From the NCBI GenBank assembly GCA_020740775.1, contig JAHEWK010000001.1, positions 6,448,001 through 6,512,000 of the forward strand: DNA of 64,000 bases. Direction: 5' to 3'. The translations under genes and the position numbers were made by a program. Under the pieces are notes generated by a model. The model was not told the DNA's origin. It worked only from the letters and a program-made list of their open reading frames with translations, and did not search any database. Below are positions 23,502 to 35,494 of the stretch, in pieces; within the stretch, counting starts at the first letter, position 1, and every line of letters starts with the position of its first letter. Source of the DNA: Ilyonectria destructans. Lineage: Eukaryota > Ascomycota > Sordariomycetes > Hypocreales > Nectriaceae.

Positions 23502-25890
23502 ATGGGAAGCGAAACGCCCGCCAGCAGCATGTCGGCTGCCTCGGCCGCGCCCATTCAACCTTCAACAAAGGCCACTGTCGCCGTACCGAAACTCAACAGC
23601 GAGATGGAGATGGGAAGCCTGCCCAGCGATGGCCAGGACCAGGAGGAGGACATCATGCAGATTGCCCGCGTGGGCGATGTCCCGGCCATGGAAAAGCTGT
23701 TTGAATCCGGCGAGTTCGACGCTACATATACCGATGACGAAGGGATCACTCCCCTGCACGTAAGTGTCCATTTGATCCGGTGGGAGTGCGATGGAATAGC
23801 TTCCAGAGCTTGAAGCTGACAGATGCCGTCATCTAGTGGGCTGCCATTAACAACCAGTACGCCATGTGCAAGTTCCTCATCGACCACGGCGCCGAGATCA
23901 ACAGAAAGGGAGGCGATTCGATTGCGACACCTCTCCAGTGGGCTGCCCAACGTTGCCATTACTACACGGTCAATCTACTCCTCCAACATGGCGCCGACCC
24001 TCTTATCACCGACGCTCAGGGTTACAACACTCTTCACATCTCGACCTTTAACGGCAACGTCCTCCTTATCGTCCTCCTGCTACACCAGGGCATCCCCGTG
24101 GATGTCATCGACAACTTTGGCCACACGGCGCTGATGTGGTCGGCGTACAAGGGCTTCCCCGCGTGTGTCGACGTCTTCCTGCGATGGGGCGCCAGCGTCC
24201 ATGCTACGGATGAGCAAGGGTTTACGGCCCTGCATTGGGCCTTGGTCAAGGGCAACCCGGGTTGCATTCTCAAACTTATCGAGTACGGGGCCGACCGGTT
24301 TGCAAAGACACAGACCGGAAAGACACCTGCTGTCACCGCGAGCGAGTTGAACACCCAGTCCGCCTGGCACCGTGCCCTCCGGGAGTGCGGCTTCGACGAA
24401 GATGGCCATCCCGCAATTCCAGCGTGGCCTGGCGCAAGCTATTTCTTGAAGGACAAGAGGGCGTTTGTGACCAGGTTTCTCTTCTTCTGGCCGTTCCTGT
24501 TGGTCTGGTCAATGGTTATGATTTTGTCGCAAGCACCCGTGTATTTCGGCGTGCCGTTGGCATTGGCCGCTGTGTATGGCATCCAATGGTGTGCTCAGCA
24601 GGTGCTAGAGTATGCACCCTCTGACATGCGACATTTCCACAAGACAGTTTGTTCCCCGGCCTCCCGTTCTTGACTTCATGCTAACCACGATTAGCCTTGG
24701 CTTGCTGGTATCTTTGCAGCCACGCTCTTTTTCGTCGGCGTGAACTGGCTGACCAATGTCTTCTGGGCAACGACGATGGGAGCGAATGCGGGAAACACAC
24801 ATACTTTCCTCAACCTTGCTTTTGGCGTATTCTTTGGTCTCACGGCGTATTTCTACATTGCTAGCATGAGATATGACCCTGGATTTGTTCCCAAGATGAA
24901 CGGCATTGCGGAGCAAAAGGCCGTCATTGACGAGCTGCTTCAGCAGTGGAAGTTTGACGAGTCTAACTTCTGTGTTACGTGCATGATTCGGACGCCTCTA
25001 CGAAGCAAGCACTGCCGTAGATGCCAGCGATGTGTTGCCAAGCACGACCAGTGAGTTTACCTGCTTCGTATAGATGTAACATTGCTAACATAACCCTAGC
25101 CATTGCCCCTGGGTCAACAACTGCGTTGGAGTTAACAACCACCGCCACTTCTTCTTCTACATTGTTTCTCTCAGCTTCGGAATTCTTTCGTATGACTGGT
25201 TGTTGTATCATTGTGAGTTCCTTGCACATTCCCAGCTCCTCTCAATCACTAACAATAACTTCAGATTTCAACACCGTTTCTGAGAATGCGTCGGACATTT
25301 GCCATGTTTTGAGCCCCAGTCTCTGCAAGATTGTCAACGCCGACTCTTACACGGCCCTCCTGGGTGTCTGGATTACGCTCCAGCTCCTCTGGGTTACCAT
25401 GCTCCTGTTCACCCAGTTCTTCCAGGTTTCCCGGGCCATGACTACTTTCGAGAACATGTACGGTATCCGAGATGCCAGTGCTACCACGGCCTTCACATCT
25501 ACGGGTACTCCTCTCGACCCTAACCATCCTTCTCTATCCACTCCCGCTGCCCACGGTGCACACGGTCACAAGCATAAAGGTGGCATGCTCAAGCAGTGGA
25601 GCCGCCTCCTGGGCGTTGATCCTTTCATTGAGACCATCACTGGCCGAGGAGCCGCGTCTACTCAGAACAAGCGCAAGAAGAAGAACCCCTACAGCCGAGG
25701 CTGCGTGGCCAACTGCAAGGACTTCTGGTGCGACCCCGCTCCCATCTTTGGAGCGAGGGAGAATGGCACTGCAGTTCTCGGTGGCGAGAGGATTGACTAC
25801 ACCGCGACTTACGAGAGCCCGACATTGATGCAATTGACTGGCAGACGTGATCGTGGTGGTTACGAAGCTGTGGGCGGCGAGGATGTCTAA
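23502..25890 (+). CDS. AKR1: Ankyrin-repeat DHHC palmitoyltransferase
   Basis: Exons 23502-23759, 23837-24646, 24695-25050, 25100-25212 and 25265-25890 give 720 residues. It S-palmitoylates proteins at Golgi and endosomal membranes. An acidic N-terminus is followed by about six ankyrin repeats between 50 and 270 ([33 protein letters not shown]). Two hydrophobic hairpins follow. The DHHC cysteine-rich domain at about 430-490 reads [19 protein letters not shown] then [10 protein letters not shown]; the catalytic DHHC at about 473-476 is created exactly by the exon 3/4 join. Two further membrane helices follow, then a basic tail with [22 protein letters not shown]. Architecture and length match fungal Akr1. 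Confidence 0.95.
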
Positions 25891-28800
25891 GCTGTTGTTT
25901 CTCCCATGATTGAGAGCAGGAAACGCAAGCGAACGGAGAACACTCTCCAATGAATGAGACGGCCGGGCACGAAACTGGATTCGGTATATATACGGAAGAG
26001 GTGTGAGTGCGCCTCAGAAGACGATGTGTTACGAACACGGACAGACTTTGTGCATACAAGTGAGATGGAGCGATCGAGCAGATGATGAGGAGGGATGGGG
26101 ACCAAGATGAGCTGTACAACGACGCGCCATGTAATATTAATGTCGATGATCTCGACAAGGAGCAATGGATGTTGTTTTTTCGTGAATGATTCGCCTGAGG
26201 AGGATAGGGATGGATTGGATGTTGTGTCTCGTGATGACTGGTATGCTCTGTAAAGAATTGAACACCAGACTCGTGGTCTAACTGAAGATTGGGTAAGATA
26301 TGGATGTGGGATGGAAGGAGAAAACCTCGAATGCAGACTGTGTCAACCTGCCGACTCATCTTCGGTGTTCCGTCCCGGACCAACGTCTCGTCCTGCGGTC
26401 GCTTCCGTTGCCGGTGGCCGGTCTTAATCAGCATTTTAATAAACAGGACAGGGCGGTACCGGCCAGTCAGCTCGAGCCGGACCGTGAATACAGGACCTCG
26501 ACGGGATCGCGTTTCGCATGGCGATAAAATGACGGTTGCTTGGGAAATTGGTATGGCATGGCCCGATGTAGAAAGTCAGCCGCGCAGATGGAACGTTGGG
26601 AGGTACTCCGCGGGAATGACAGCAGTTCCAAGAAAGAAGCAAAGTGCAAGAGCACGTCGGCGGCTTGAAGGGAGACAATATTGATGGCGTACCGCCTCCC
26701 TCGCCACTGCGTTGTTAGCTTACCCGCGATGGTCTGATCTACAGGTATATTGGTAGAACCGTCTGGGGACAAAGGCGGAGATGTACCAGTTGGTGGCTTT
26801 GATGTTGATTGAGACCAACATTAGCTCCTGGACCAAGCGCCCGTTGGACCATCTGGGCTACATGAACCGACAGGCCAAGCACGCCGCCTTACACAGAACT
26901 GAGTGACTCGGTAGGGCTCCGGCCGGGGAGACTTGAGAAGCCGGCTTTGACTCGGGAAGAGATTGACGCGTGCCAGTGAGCTTTTGACGTCTCGGCAATC
27001 AGCCAGGGGCATGTCATTCCACGCAAGAGACGGCTGCAAAAGCCAAGGGTTGCAAGGTCTTTTCATGGCCAGGGGGATAGCAGGGTAGGCTAAGTTGGGG
27101 AATCCGAGGCCGGGGGCTCGAGGCAGGGTGTTCAAGGCCGGGGATTCGAGACGGGGCATTCGAGGCAGGGCAAGATTCGAGGCAGCACAAGTGAGGTGAC
27201 CTCTCATGTTCAGGATTCACATGCCGGTGCGGATATGACCTGGAAATAGTGACAGGTGCGCTAATGTAACGTCCAAAAGCCTTCGGTAGTGGGAGATCGT
27301 ATTTGATTTTTGACAATCCCACGCTGACCTCTGTCGTCATGGCACGGAGCCGGCAAACTTGCCTCAATGCACTCATCCCGCGCGGGAGATGCAAGACGAG
27401 ACCCAGGTCGGCCAGGTGAGGGTGAGAAGACCTCCCCAAACCTCCCACGGGCACCACAGGACTACCCCAGGGCTGCCAATCTGTCGACTCCATTGCCGAC
27501 GCCTCCGAAAAGAGGCGTATGCGAAAAAAAGCTCGTCATGTCCGACGGGACCGAGAATGCTGATTGTACCTGCATGAGGACAGTCGGAACAGAGCGTTGG
27601 GCTGTGCAGTGACTGCGGAGTGTGGATGGCGGCTCGTCCACTCCGGGCCGTGGCACAGTCGTGTAGGCGTCCTCCGATGCGCTTGTGAAAATCTCTGAGG
27701 CATGGTTGCTTTTTTATCAGGCCGTGGCTGTCGCGCCTTGAGATCGCCTGATTGAGGAGTCACTGGAGACTTGGAGGGCAGCCACCCGGCAGGCTGGAGA
27801 CTAGAGACAAGAGGAATCTCCTGCAGAGAGTGGGCGGAGTTGAGCTCATCCATTCGCATCACAGAGTGACCTGCGTTAGACACCAAGATGGGGAACGGCA
27901 AGGATTACACTTCTTCCACCATGGTTTCTAACTGGATCTTTGCGTACTGGCCACGTTACAGCCTCAACTGGCGCCGTCTAGGTGATGGCAAAACTTGTCC
28001 ATTATGCTACCTACTGGAAAAGAAAAATATTCGTCTTCCGCGTCTCCAGCGTCACTCCTGCGCCGGGACAGGCTGCGTAATGCCATGCAGAGCCGTTGGC
28101 TGATGTGCATCGCAACTCGCAGGTACGAGCACGCTCAGTGGAGTTGATCCAGGAACAGGGCCAAAGCCACCGCGTCACTGGCAACGCAATTGACCCGTTG
28201 TGTTGGTTCTGGTTCCCCGAGTCGCCGGCTGAGATTTTGCGTACGAATACGTGCGCAGACGACTCTTCCCCGACGTGAAATTGGCTCGTTGACCGCCATC
28301 GACCGCATTCAGACAGAATTCGATGATGAGGTTGTGTGTGTCAATCGTGTTGTAGACGGGCAGGGATGTTCTCTCTTTAGAGCCCCAGTGTTTCCTATTT
28401 CCGCATTAACCAACTGAAGAATCGTCAACCTTGCCAAGTCCGCCACGCCCCCTACGCGTACTACGTAGAAGCCAGAAAAAGCAACTTCACGTCTCTCTCT
28501 CACAACGCCAACACACAACGGCTAAGCCTGTGTCTCCTCGGCTCGTCTCTAATTTGCTCGTGGGGCCTTCTTCCCCCCCTGTGGCGTGGCGCTTACAGAG
28601 TACCGACTCGGGGTTGGAAGCTAGACTGGAGACCTTCGAGTTCATCCTCATTCAAGCAGAGCAGCGCCTTGCGGCTCCGCAAGAATCGAAGCCGGACGGT
28701 TCTCGTCCCAAGTCCTTCTCGGGACACACCGGATCCCGCATTTCCTCGATTGGCTTCTGGATTGTCCTTTTCACACCTTGTGATGGGCCCTTTTCAGACC

Positions 28801-30399
28801 GGTCGCTCAAATCACACCATTTTCGGATTTTGGCGTCAACCTACTCTCCACCCAATGGATCACGTAGATCGGTGAAGAAGCATCAGAGAGGCGCGAGGAA
28901 AAAGAAACCTGCGAAGACGCAACGCGCCCAGAAAAAGAAAATTGTGACGGATAGTGTCGATATCGTTGTTTCCGATAATGCGCTCGCAATGGCGGAGTCC
29001 CGGGTTGGAAACAGTCGCGCCATTGAGAGACACGGCCCTCGAAAAGTTTCCTGATTAGGCCCAATATCGAAGAAGCAAAGCTGTTGCGCCATCCGACTTG
29101 GGTGTATTATCCTTCGGCTGTTGTTATCTCGAGTCGAAGAAGGGTGTGAGGCCCATGCTCCGAGTGATTCACTTCGACGGCGTCGATCCTCCGCATCGAA
29201 TTGGCCCTTAGACTTTCATGTTACAGGAGATGCTTGCTTGTATTGACCAAGCCATACGGCCTGAACCCGGCACACACCCCCTGCTGACAGGATTTGCGAT
29301 TTGATCCTGAGTAGTATCCTCCCAGGGATGGACCATCGCCAGATTCAGAGTGCAACTCTCCACAAAACGAGCGTTTGGCAACCTTGACCAGTTCAACCCT
29401 AGCATCTCCATCCACTCCATCTCCCACATCGCGGCCGAGTTTTTGACGACGACTTGAGAAATGATGTATCTCCTGGCCGGCTGTTGCAGTCGGCCCAACT
29501 CAAGAGACCTCCCCATCAAGCTGCAACGTGACTCGGAGATGGGGGTGCTGAATGACTCGGAAACTTCCTTTTCTTTCTTTTCTTCTGGTGTCCTCAGAAA
29601 CTGGCCATGTGAGATGTGATGCATATCTCCAACAAAGCCATGATAGTCTTCTCCGTCCAATCCCCGGTAGAGCCCGGGCACCGCCGAGGAGCGGATACTG
29701 GGACCGGGGTCGATGGACCCGAGACATGCCTGTCTGCCGAAGCTGGGTCCCGCGAGAGAGGCAGCGCAAAAGACAACTTCGTCCACACCATAGCCGGCCC
29801 CGTTAAAGATTTTCTCCCAGGGCATCCCCACGCAAGCGGGGCCTTAGATACGGGGGGCCTAGACGCGCGCGGATGGGGAGTTGCCCACCCACCCTTGAGC
29901 ATTGTGGAAGTTGCTTTTTAGACGTCCTCAAGTGAGCCGTCACTTTTCGTTCCTGGATGAGCCATGGAGCCCCATTGACTCGGGTTTCAAGTCGAACCAT
30001 CTTTCTTTCAGCCTTGGAGCCCCGGCCCCGGCCATTGTCGGTCGTAACGGTCATCTTGCCGCTCCATCTGCCACCCTGGCCCACGCCCAAAGAGGATCCC
30101 AAGCAGTTGGGACAACGGAGTTCTCACTGCGGCCGCGGTCCCTGAAGATTCTTAACATCTTAATGCGACGTGGGACCTGGGGGGGGCGTGGGCTGTCATT
30201 TTTCGATGGCCGACGGGAGGCCCCAGTTGAATTCTGATCCCGGCCGGCTCCATGCTTGAAGCCAGGTCGAGGATATAATACTCTTGGCCTCCCGGCAAAG
30301 CCACTTGCGAAGCTCGGTCACGCCCATCTTTACCTCAAGTGGTCGCCCAAACAACGAAGATCATCTCTTCTCCGTTGTTAGTCCCCGTCACCTACCGCA
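25891..30399. other. Intergenic region, 4.5 kb
   Basis: No gene can be supported. Frames of about 207 codons exist at 28431-29054 (+) and 29208-29831 (-), without recognisable domains or good start context. A degenerate minisatellite lies at 27097-27185. The last few hundred bases should be the promoter of the rhodopsin-like gene. Confidence 0.4.
27097..27185. repeat. Degenerate 13-18 nt minisatellite
   Basis: About six imperfect units share the core TTCGAGGCNGGG (for example cattcgaggcaggg, attcgagacgggg, tgttcaaggccgggg). The array is short and not inside a recognisable gene. Confidence 0.75.
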
Positions 30400-31850
30400 A
30401 TGGCTCCCGTATACGTCATGGAGCCACCCCAGGGCGAGGTGCGAACCGCCGTCCACCCCCCGAGCAGCGCTGGAGGAGTCCTGCCGGCCGGAGTTGCTAC
30501 GACTGTCCTCGCCTGTCTCGCCGTCTGTCTTCGATTGTTCACCAGGAAATATGTGGTGAAGGGTGTGCTTGGTCTGGATGACTGTTGGTGTCCCCAACTT
30601 ATATCCTCCGATGGTGTGTGCTAACATCTGAAAGACATGTGTCTATGTGCGCTCGGCTTCTCGATCATCTTCCTTGGGCTCACTACCCACCGTATGTTCT
30701 CTTCACATGACTTGAATCTGTCCTGGGACTTGCTAACAACGGTGACAGTCAGCAGCCTTGGTGCCGGCCATCACATGTGGGATATCCTGTTGTCGGACTT
30801 CAGCCCGCACTTTTGGCAGGTGAGAACCCTCAAGAGCTTCCTTGGATGTGTTACAGTTGCTAACATCTCTATGTTGAAAAGACTTCGATCAGTGCGACTC
30901 TTATTTTTGCCGTCTCCATCGCTTTCTCTAAGCTCTCCGTCCTGTTCTTCTTTCTTCGAATCTCCCCAGACAGGGTGATCCGCCGCGCCGTGCATACGCT
31001 CATTTCTCTCATTGGTGTTTACACCCTTGTTTACGTTTTCCTCATGATCTTCCGATGCCGACCCGTCTCATCCGGCTGGGACCTGACTGTGGAGGGAGAA
31101 TGCGTTGACAGTCTCGTCCCGATGTTGACCCTCAGCATTGCCAACATTGTCATCGACCTCTTCGTTCTTCTCCTTCCTATTAGGATCGTCATCCCACTAC
31201 AGATTCCTCTGCGACAAAAGATTTCCCTTGCTCTGCTATTTGCAACTGGTGGCTTGTGAGTTTACCCTTGACACTGTCGTCACGTCCCTCACTAACATCA
31301 ATACAGTGTCTGCGTCGCTTCCATCAAGCGGACGGTCATCATGTCACCCCTTCTGAGGTCCGATGACTACTCGTGGGGTGTTTCCCAACAGATCATCTGG
31401 ACCTACATCGAAGTCAACGCCGGTGTCATCTGCGCGTCGGTGCCGGCCTTGAAGCCCTTCTGCATGCGATACATCCCCATCATTATCTCAGCGCGGCTCC
31501 GTGGTGCTTCCCAGGACAAGTCTTCCTCCAAGAGACAGTCGAACGGCGCGGACAAGAAGAGGAGGAGCCGAAACATTTACTCTTATGAAATGCCCAGCCG
31601 CGACGAAGTGTCTGAAAGCACACTGCAGGATGACGAGGCTCGGCTGTGGTCGTTGAGGGGCAACGCCAAGATCAATGGCAAACCGAGAGAAATAATACAG
31701 GAAATGGAAAGTTTCGACACCCTGGCTGATAACGCCACCCTGCCTCCCAAACCCGAACCTGCCGTGGTCGGATTTGGAACCAAGCGCACTGAGAATGTCA
31801 ACGGAATTCAAATCACCAAGGAAACTTACATCTCTTATGGCCCTGCCTGA
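30400..31850 (+). CDS. Rhodopsin-like seven-helix fungal membrane protein (PTH11-related family)
   Basis: Exons 30400-30583, 30635-30691, 30749-30819, 30882-31255 and 31307-31850 join in phase to 409 residues. The family has seven membrane helices and a hydrophilic C-terminus; some members act as receptor-like proteins in surface sensing. Visible hallmarks are the helix-2 region GLDDYMCLCALGF created by exon joining, SKLSVLFFFLRISP in helix 3, the FRCRPVSSGWD loop, CVDSLVPMLTLSIANIVIDLFVLLLPI, and SIKRTVI. A tail of about 130 residues is rich in Lys, Arg and Ser. No CFEM domain precedes the first helix. The first donor (GTTGGT) is unusual, but the join restores the conserved D-D-Y. Ligand and partners are unknown. 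Confidence 0.88.
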
Positions 31851-33105
31851 GCACTCGATCACAGCCCCATGGGCCAGAGTTGAAGGTTCATTTCAAACGG
31901 CGTCGCTCAGTTGAGTATGGAAAGATGACTCCTAAGGGTCGTATGTCGGCGTGGTTCCGATGAGAGACGATGCCCTCGGTGGAATTCAGAACCCAAGCCC
32001 TGTATAAGACAGGCTTGGTATAAATAGGCACTTGCCACTTAAAAAAAGAGTCGCGATGAGAAAAACAGGATCAGCCGCGATTAGTCTGAATGGGACTATT
32101 TCAGCTTCAAGTGGAAGGTCGGCTGGTACCAGAAAAATAGAAGACAATGGAGCCCTTAGACCTTTCATGATTGAGTATTAGTACATATTAATCAGATAGA
32201 TGAACGAATGTATGACCGAATAAAACCTAATATTCATAATTGAGTCTCAGTCCTTACCAACATTTAGCCCAAATTTATCCCCAGTATGAGAGTTGTCCAT
32301 TGTAGCATCCATGACAGCCCTTTGCTGCCGGCGCGAAATCCTACAAGTACCCAGTAAAGGGTTTTGTACGGAGAAACAAGCGGATGACCGAGAACAGCAT
32401 CTCCTGGCCAAATATGTTGAACCCCATTAAGGGATCCGCGCAAGACTTTTCGGAATGCTCCATCGATTAGAGTGAGACAAGATCGTTGCCTCAGCGGCAT
32501 TCTTCGGGGACGCAAACCCAGCAGTCCCAAGCCCCTGACGACGGCAAAGCAGTTGCCTTTGCTACATTTCCTGCGGATATTTCAAGGTCTGAATCCAGCA
32601 TAAATCATCGCCGTATCCGAACTGCAAAGAATTACACTTGGCGGAGCCATCGCGGCGACGGTAGCTTGTCCAGAAACCATTGGAGCAGCCTTACAGTACG
32701 GAATGAGGAGGAGCGCTCTAAAACGAGGGTTTGAGACATGCTCATTCACATGTTTCAGCAATCACTTCTCTCTGCAAGTTAAATCCAAGCCTCAAATCTG
32801 AGATGAATATTAACAAGATGGCCTTAGTCACTAGATGTCCCGGGGCGACGTCAATTTCACATGTGAAGATGCGACCGCCACCACGTTCAATGGAATCTAG
32901 ATAACACTCGGGACTCTAGGGAGTGACACAGCACATTCCAGTCACCCTCAGGACTCGTGTTTGTTGATCCCCTTAATCTCGTATGGATCCTTCGACGGTT
33001 TCTTGCGACCAGACTTCGCAAATATTATTTCTACGCGATCGTGCTACTTTGACGTTAAATCGCTATAGCGACCTGTAACACAAAACCAAGACCCTATTAG
33101 CCAAT
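31851..33105. other. Intergenic region, AT-rich
   Basis: The stretch is richer in A+T than the neighbouring genes, and only short frames are open. It may contain decayed repeats. Nothing was identified. Confidence 0.45.
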
Positions 33106-33858
33106 ATGGAGTATCCCGGTAAGATTGAGTACGCTACAACTATGGATCGATACTAATCGATACAGTCAAGGAGATCCCGGGTGTCATCCGAGCCCTCGCT
33201 CAGGGCAGTCCAGAGCAACAAGCAATCACGCTATCGGACTACTTTCTGCCAAACGCATCATTTTCACATCCTCCTTGTGATGCCCCATCCCTTGCCAGGG
33301 GTTCGGTCCCTCTCGCCGGCGGCATTGACTCTCTATGGGTAGTGCTCACCATCTACCGATGGTATCGCACACTCAGCCCTCACATCGACATCAAGGTCGA
33401 TTCTGCTGGTACGTCTGAGATGCATGGGGTCTGGTCGCCAGTGCTAATGTACTCTTGCAGCGTTCGACCCACGCAGCGGGCTTCTCTCCGTATCACTTCG
33501 GCAGACCTTTGCATTGTGGTTTATTCCTCTCTACAAAGCGCCGGTCCGACTTGTTTCAGTGTTGCAACTCACACAGATTACCTCCCCGTTATCCGACGAA
33601 GCCAAGGATGGCTTTACAAAAAGCGGTACTACTCTGGTACCTGCAAGCCCTCGCTCCAACAGACCAAAGTACTACATCGCCAGTCAGGAAGACTTGTATC
33701 CGGTTGCAGATCGTATGCGGTGCTTCGTACCAGGGCTAGGGCCTTTTCTTTGGTTCGTGTGGCAACTGTATAGTGCCTGGTTATTCGTGATGGGATCGCT
33801 GCTATTTTTGCCGCTGTACCTGCTGCTAAATCGATCAACTAAGCCAAGGGCCAAGTAG
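33106..33858 (+). CDS. SigF-like NTF2-fold protein with C-terminal membrane anchor
   Basis: Exons 33106-33118 (13 nt), 33166-33408 and 33461-33858 give 217 residues. The N-terminus PVKEIPGVIRAL, the SHPPCD motif, IYRWYRTLSPHIDIKV, and a beta-rich core ending in YYIASQEDLYPV match the fungal SigF-like NTF2 family, which lacks an assigned reaction. A hydrophobic helix follows at about 186-208 (WFVWQLYSAWLFVMG), suggesting a tail anchor. The start is set by the tiny first exon: MEYP plus one base, donor GTAAGA, which restores the conserved P-V-K-E-I-P. Expression or function cannot be inferred from context. Confidence 0.82.
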
Positions 33859-35494
33859 CAGTGGGAATTTTCAGGGCAAGGCGTGTTAGGTGTTGGGATC
33901 TGCTTCTTTCTGTCCATTTGCGAGCCTGAAGCAGTTGGGGCTTCAAAGGTTGCAACTTTTTCGCTTTTACTGCTGAACGCAGTCACGATTGTTTTCATGA
34001 TCAATAATGAATCGATATGGTGCACCTGGGATTATAGTGGGGGATCACTTTTGGACGTTTGGGACGGATCATGACTAATTAGTTACTGAATACAATGATA
34101 CTACACTCTACACTATGAGCTGTGTTAAACTTAATGAACTGATCCAGCAATGTGAATAGTAGTATGCATGAAGCAAGATTGAGGGAACGGTATCAACGGA
34201 TGAGGTGGCTTAGAATCTAGTCATACGGCACGGTCCGAGAAACGATATGGATCCTGCCTGTCGCCGATTGACAGCCACGGTACAACAGGTGCCGTTGGAG
34301 AAAGCTCCCCTGTCGCTTCAACCAACCTTTTCTGGAGTAACACGATGAAAGGAGGCTGATGGCTTAGTTGGCGGGTCGAAGCAGAGGCTCGCTGGACTGT
34401 AGCCGATTGGACGCCGCCTTGAGCGTTGATGCTAAATTAACTCAACCCTGACAAGACGCAAGTTTGTATGAGCCAAATAAAATAAAACATTCCCCATAAA
34501 AACAAATCTTAATCCCTAACGTTGAGAGTGCAGTACGTATCTCACAACTCTGTAAGTGGGTAAACTTTCTTGGCCAATGCTTCCCGCCCCATTACGAATT
34601 TTGCCTCGACTTCTAGAAACCTTCCTCTCAACCGGCCCCGGAGCCGCTGTGGAGGCGTTGATCTCCAATCGCCACTCATCTCACTTCACCCAGGAACACG
34701 GCATTTCCATGTGACGAATTGAAATACCTCGCGTCGCCACTCAACAGTCCATACTCCCGTCGTCTGACTCGGGGTCTCCGCGGTAGCATGGGGACATTAG
34801 GTAAAATGGACCGACTCTTGACTCACAGAATCCACATCAACCAAATTTTCCCCATCGTAAAACTTCGCTCCCGCCTGATGCACGCTCTGGCAATCATTCT
34901 CGGACCCGAGAAAACGTTGGTTTTGGTTCTCTTTGGCTTCGCCAATTGCGTGGTAGAACGATGAGCAAAAGCAAGCTACGAATGCAATAAATTGGAGTTG
35001 GTGAAACTCGGGGTGAGGAGCCGCATGTTCATGCATGGTCCTGAGCTACCGGGGATTTTCCCCGGATCTTGAAAGCTAACCAGATATCCGTCTCATCGGT
35101 TCCGTAGTCATGATATCTTTTAGAATGGTCCACATCCATGGATCAACAGTTGGCCTATGCTGGGTCGAGGCTAGACGACCATTCTGGATGGAGATTTTGC
35201 CACGACTGGTCATCATCGACTGACAAACAGACTTTGCTCCCCCCAGGTTCTCCAGAAACCCTGAGCTACAAGTCCGACCTCGGGTGATTGTGTCCACCCT
35301 CAAAAAGGCCACATCCCCAGAGTTTAATTCTTGTCCCATCTCGATTGACTTCCTGTCTACCAACTCTTTCCCCGAGCTTAAAACTCAACGGGTCGAACAC
35401 CTACGCCTTCTCCGACTCTATCTCACGCCTGGACCACAGAGTTCTGGACCTCAAAACCGTTTGTGTGACCATGATAGACTAATCAACAACTACA
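33859..35494. other. Intergenic region, 1.6 kb
   Basis: AT-rich at the start, then an ordinary upstream region of the transporter. No supported gene, repeat or RNA. Confidence 0.45.

Noticed and set aside
28431..29054. A 207-codon plus-strand frame with a Lys-rich end
   Set aside because: No recognisable domain, weak start context and no nearby promoter-like features; noted only as an open frame.
29208..29831. A 207-codon minus-strand frame
   Set aside because: No domain or codon-bias support; the opposite strand is also open for a comparable length.
33290..33325. GGTTCGGTCCC, also T-arm-like
   Set aside because: It lies inside the coding exon of the SigF-like gene and has no cloverleaf context.
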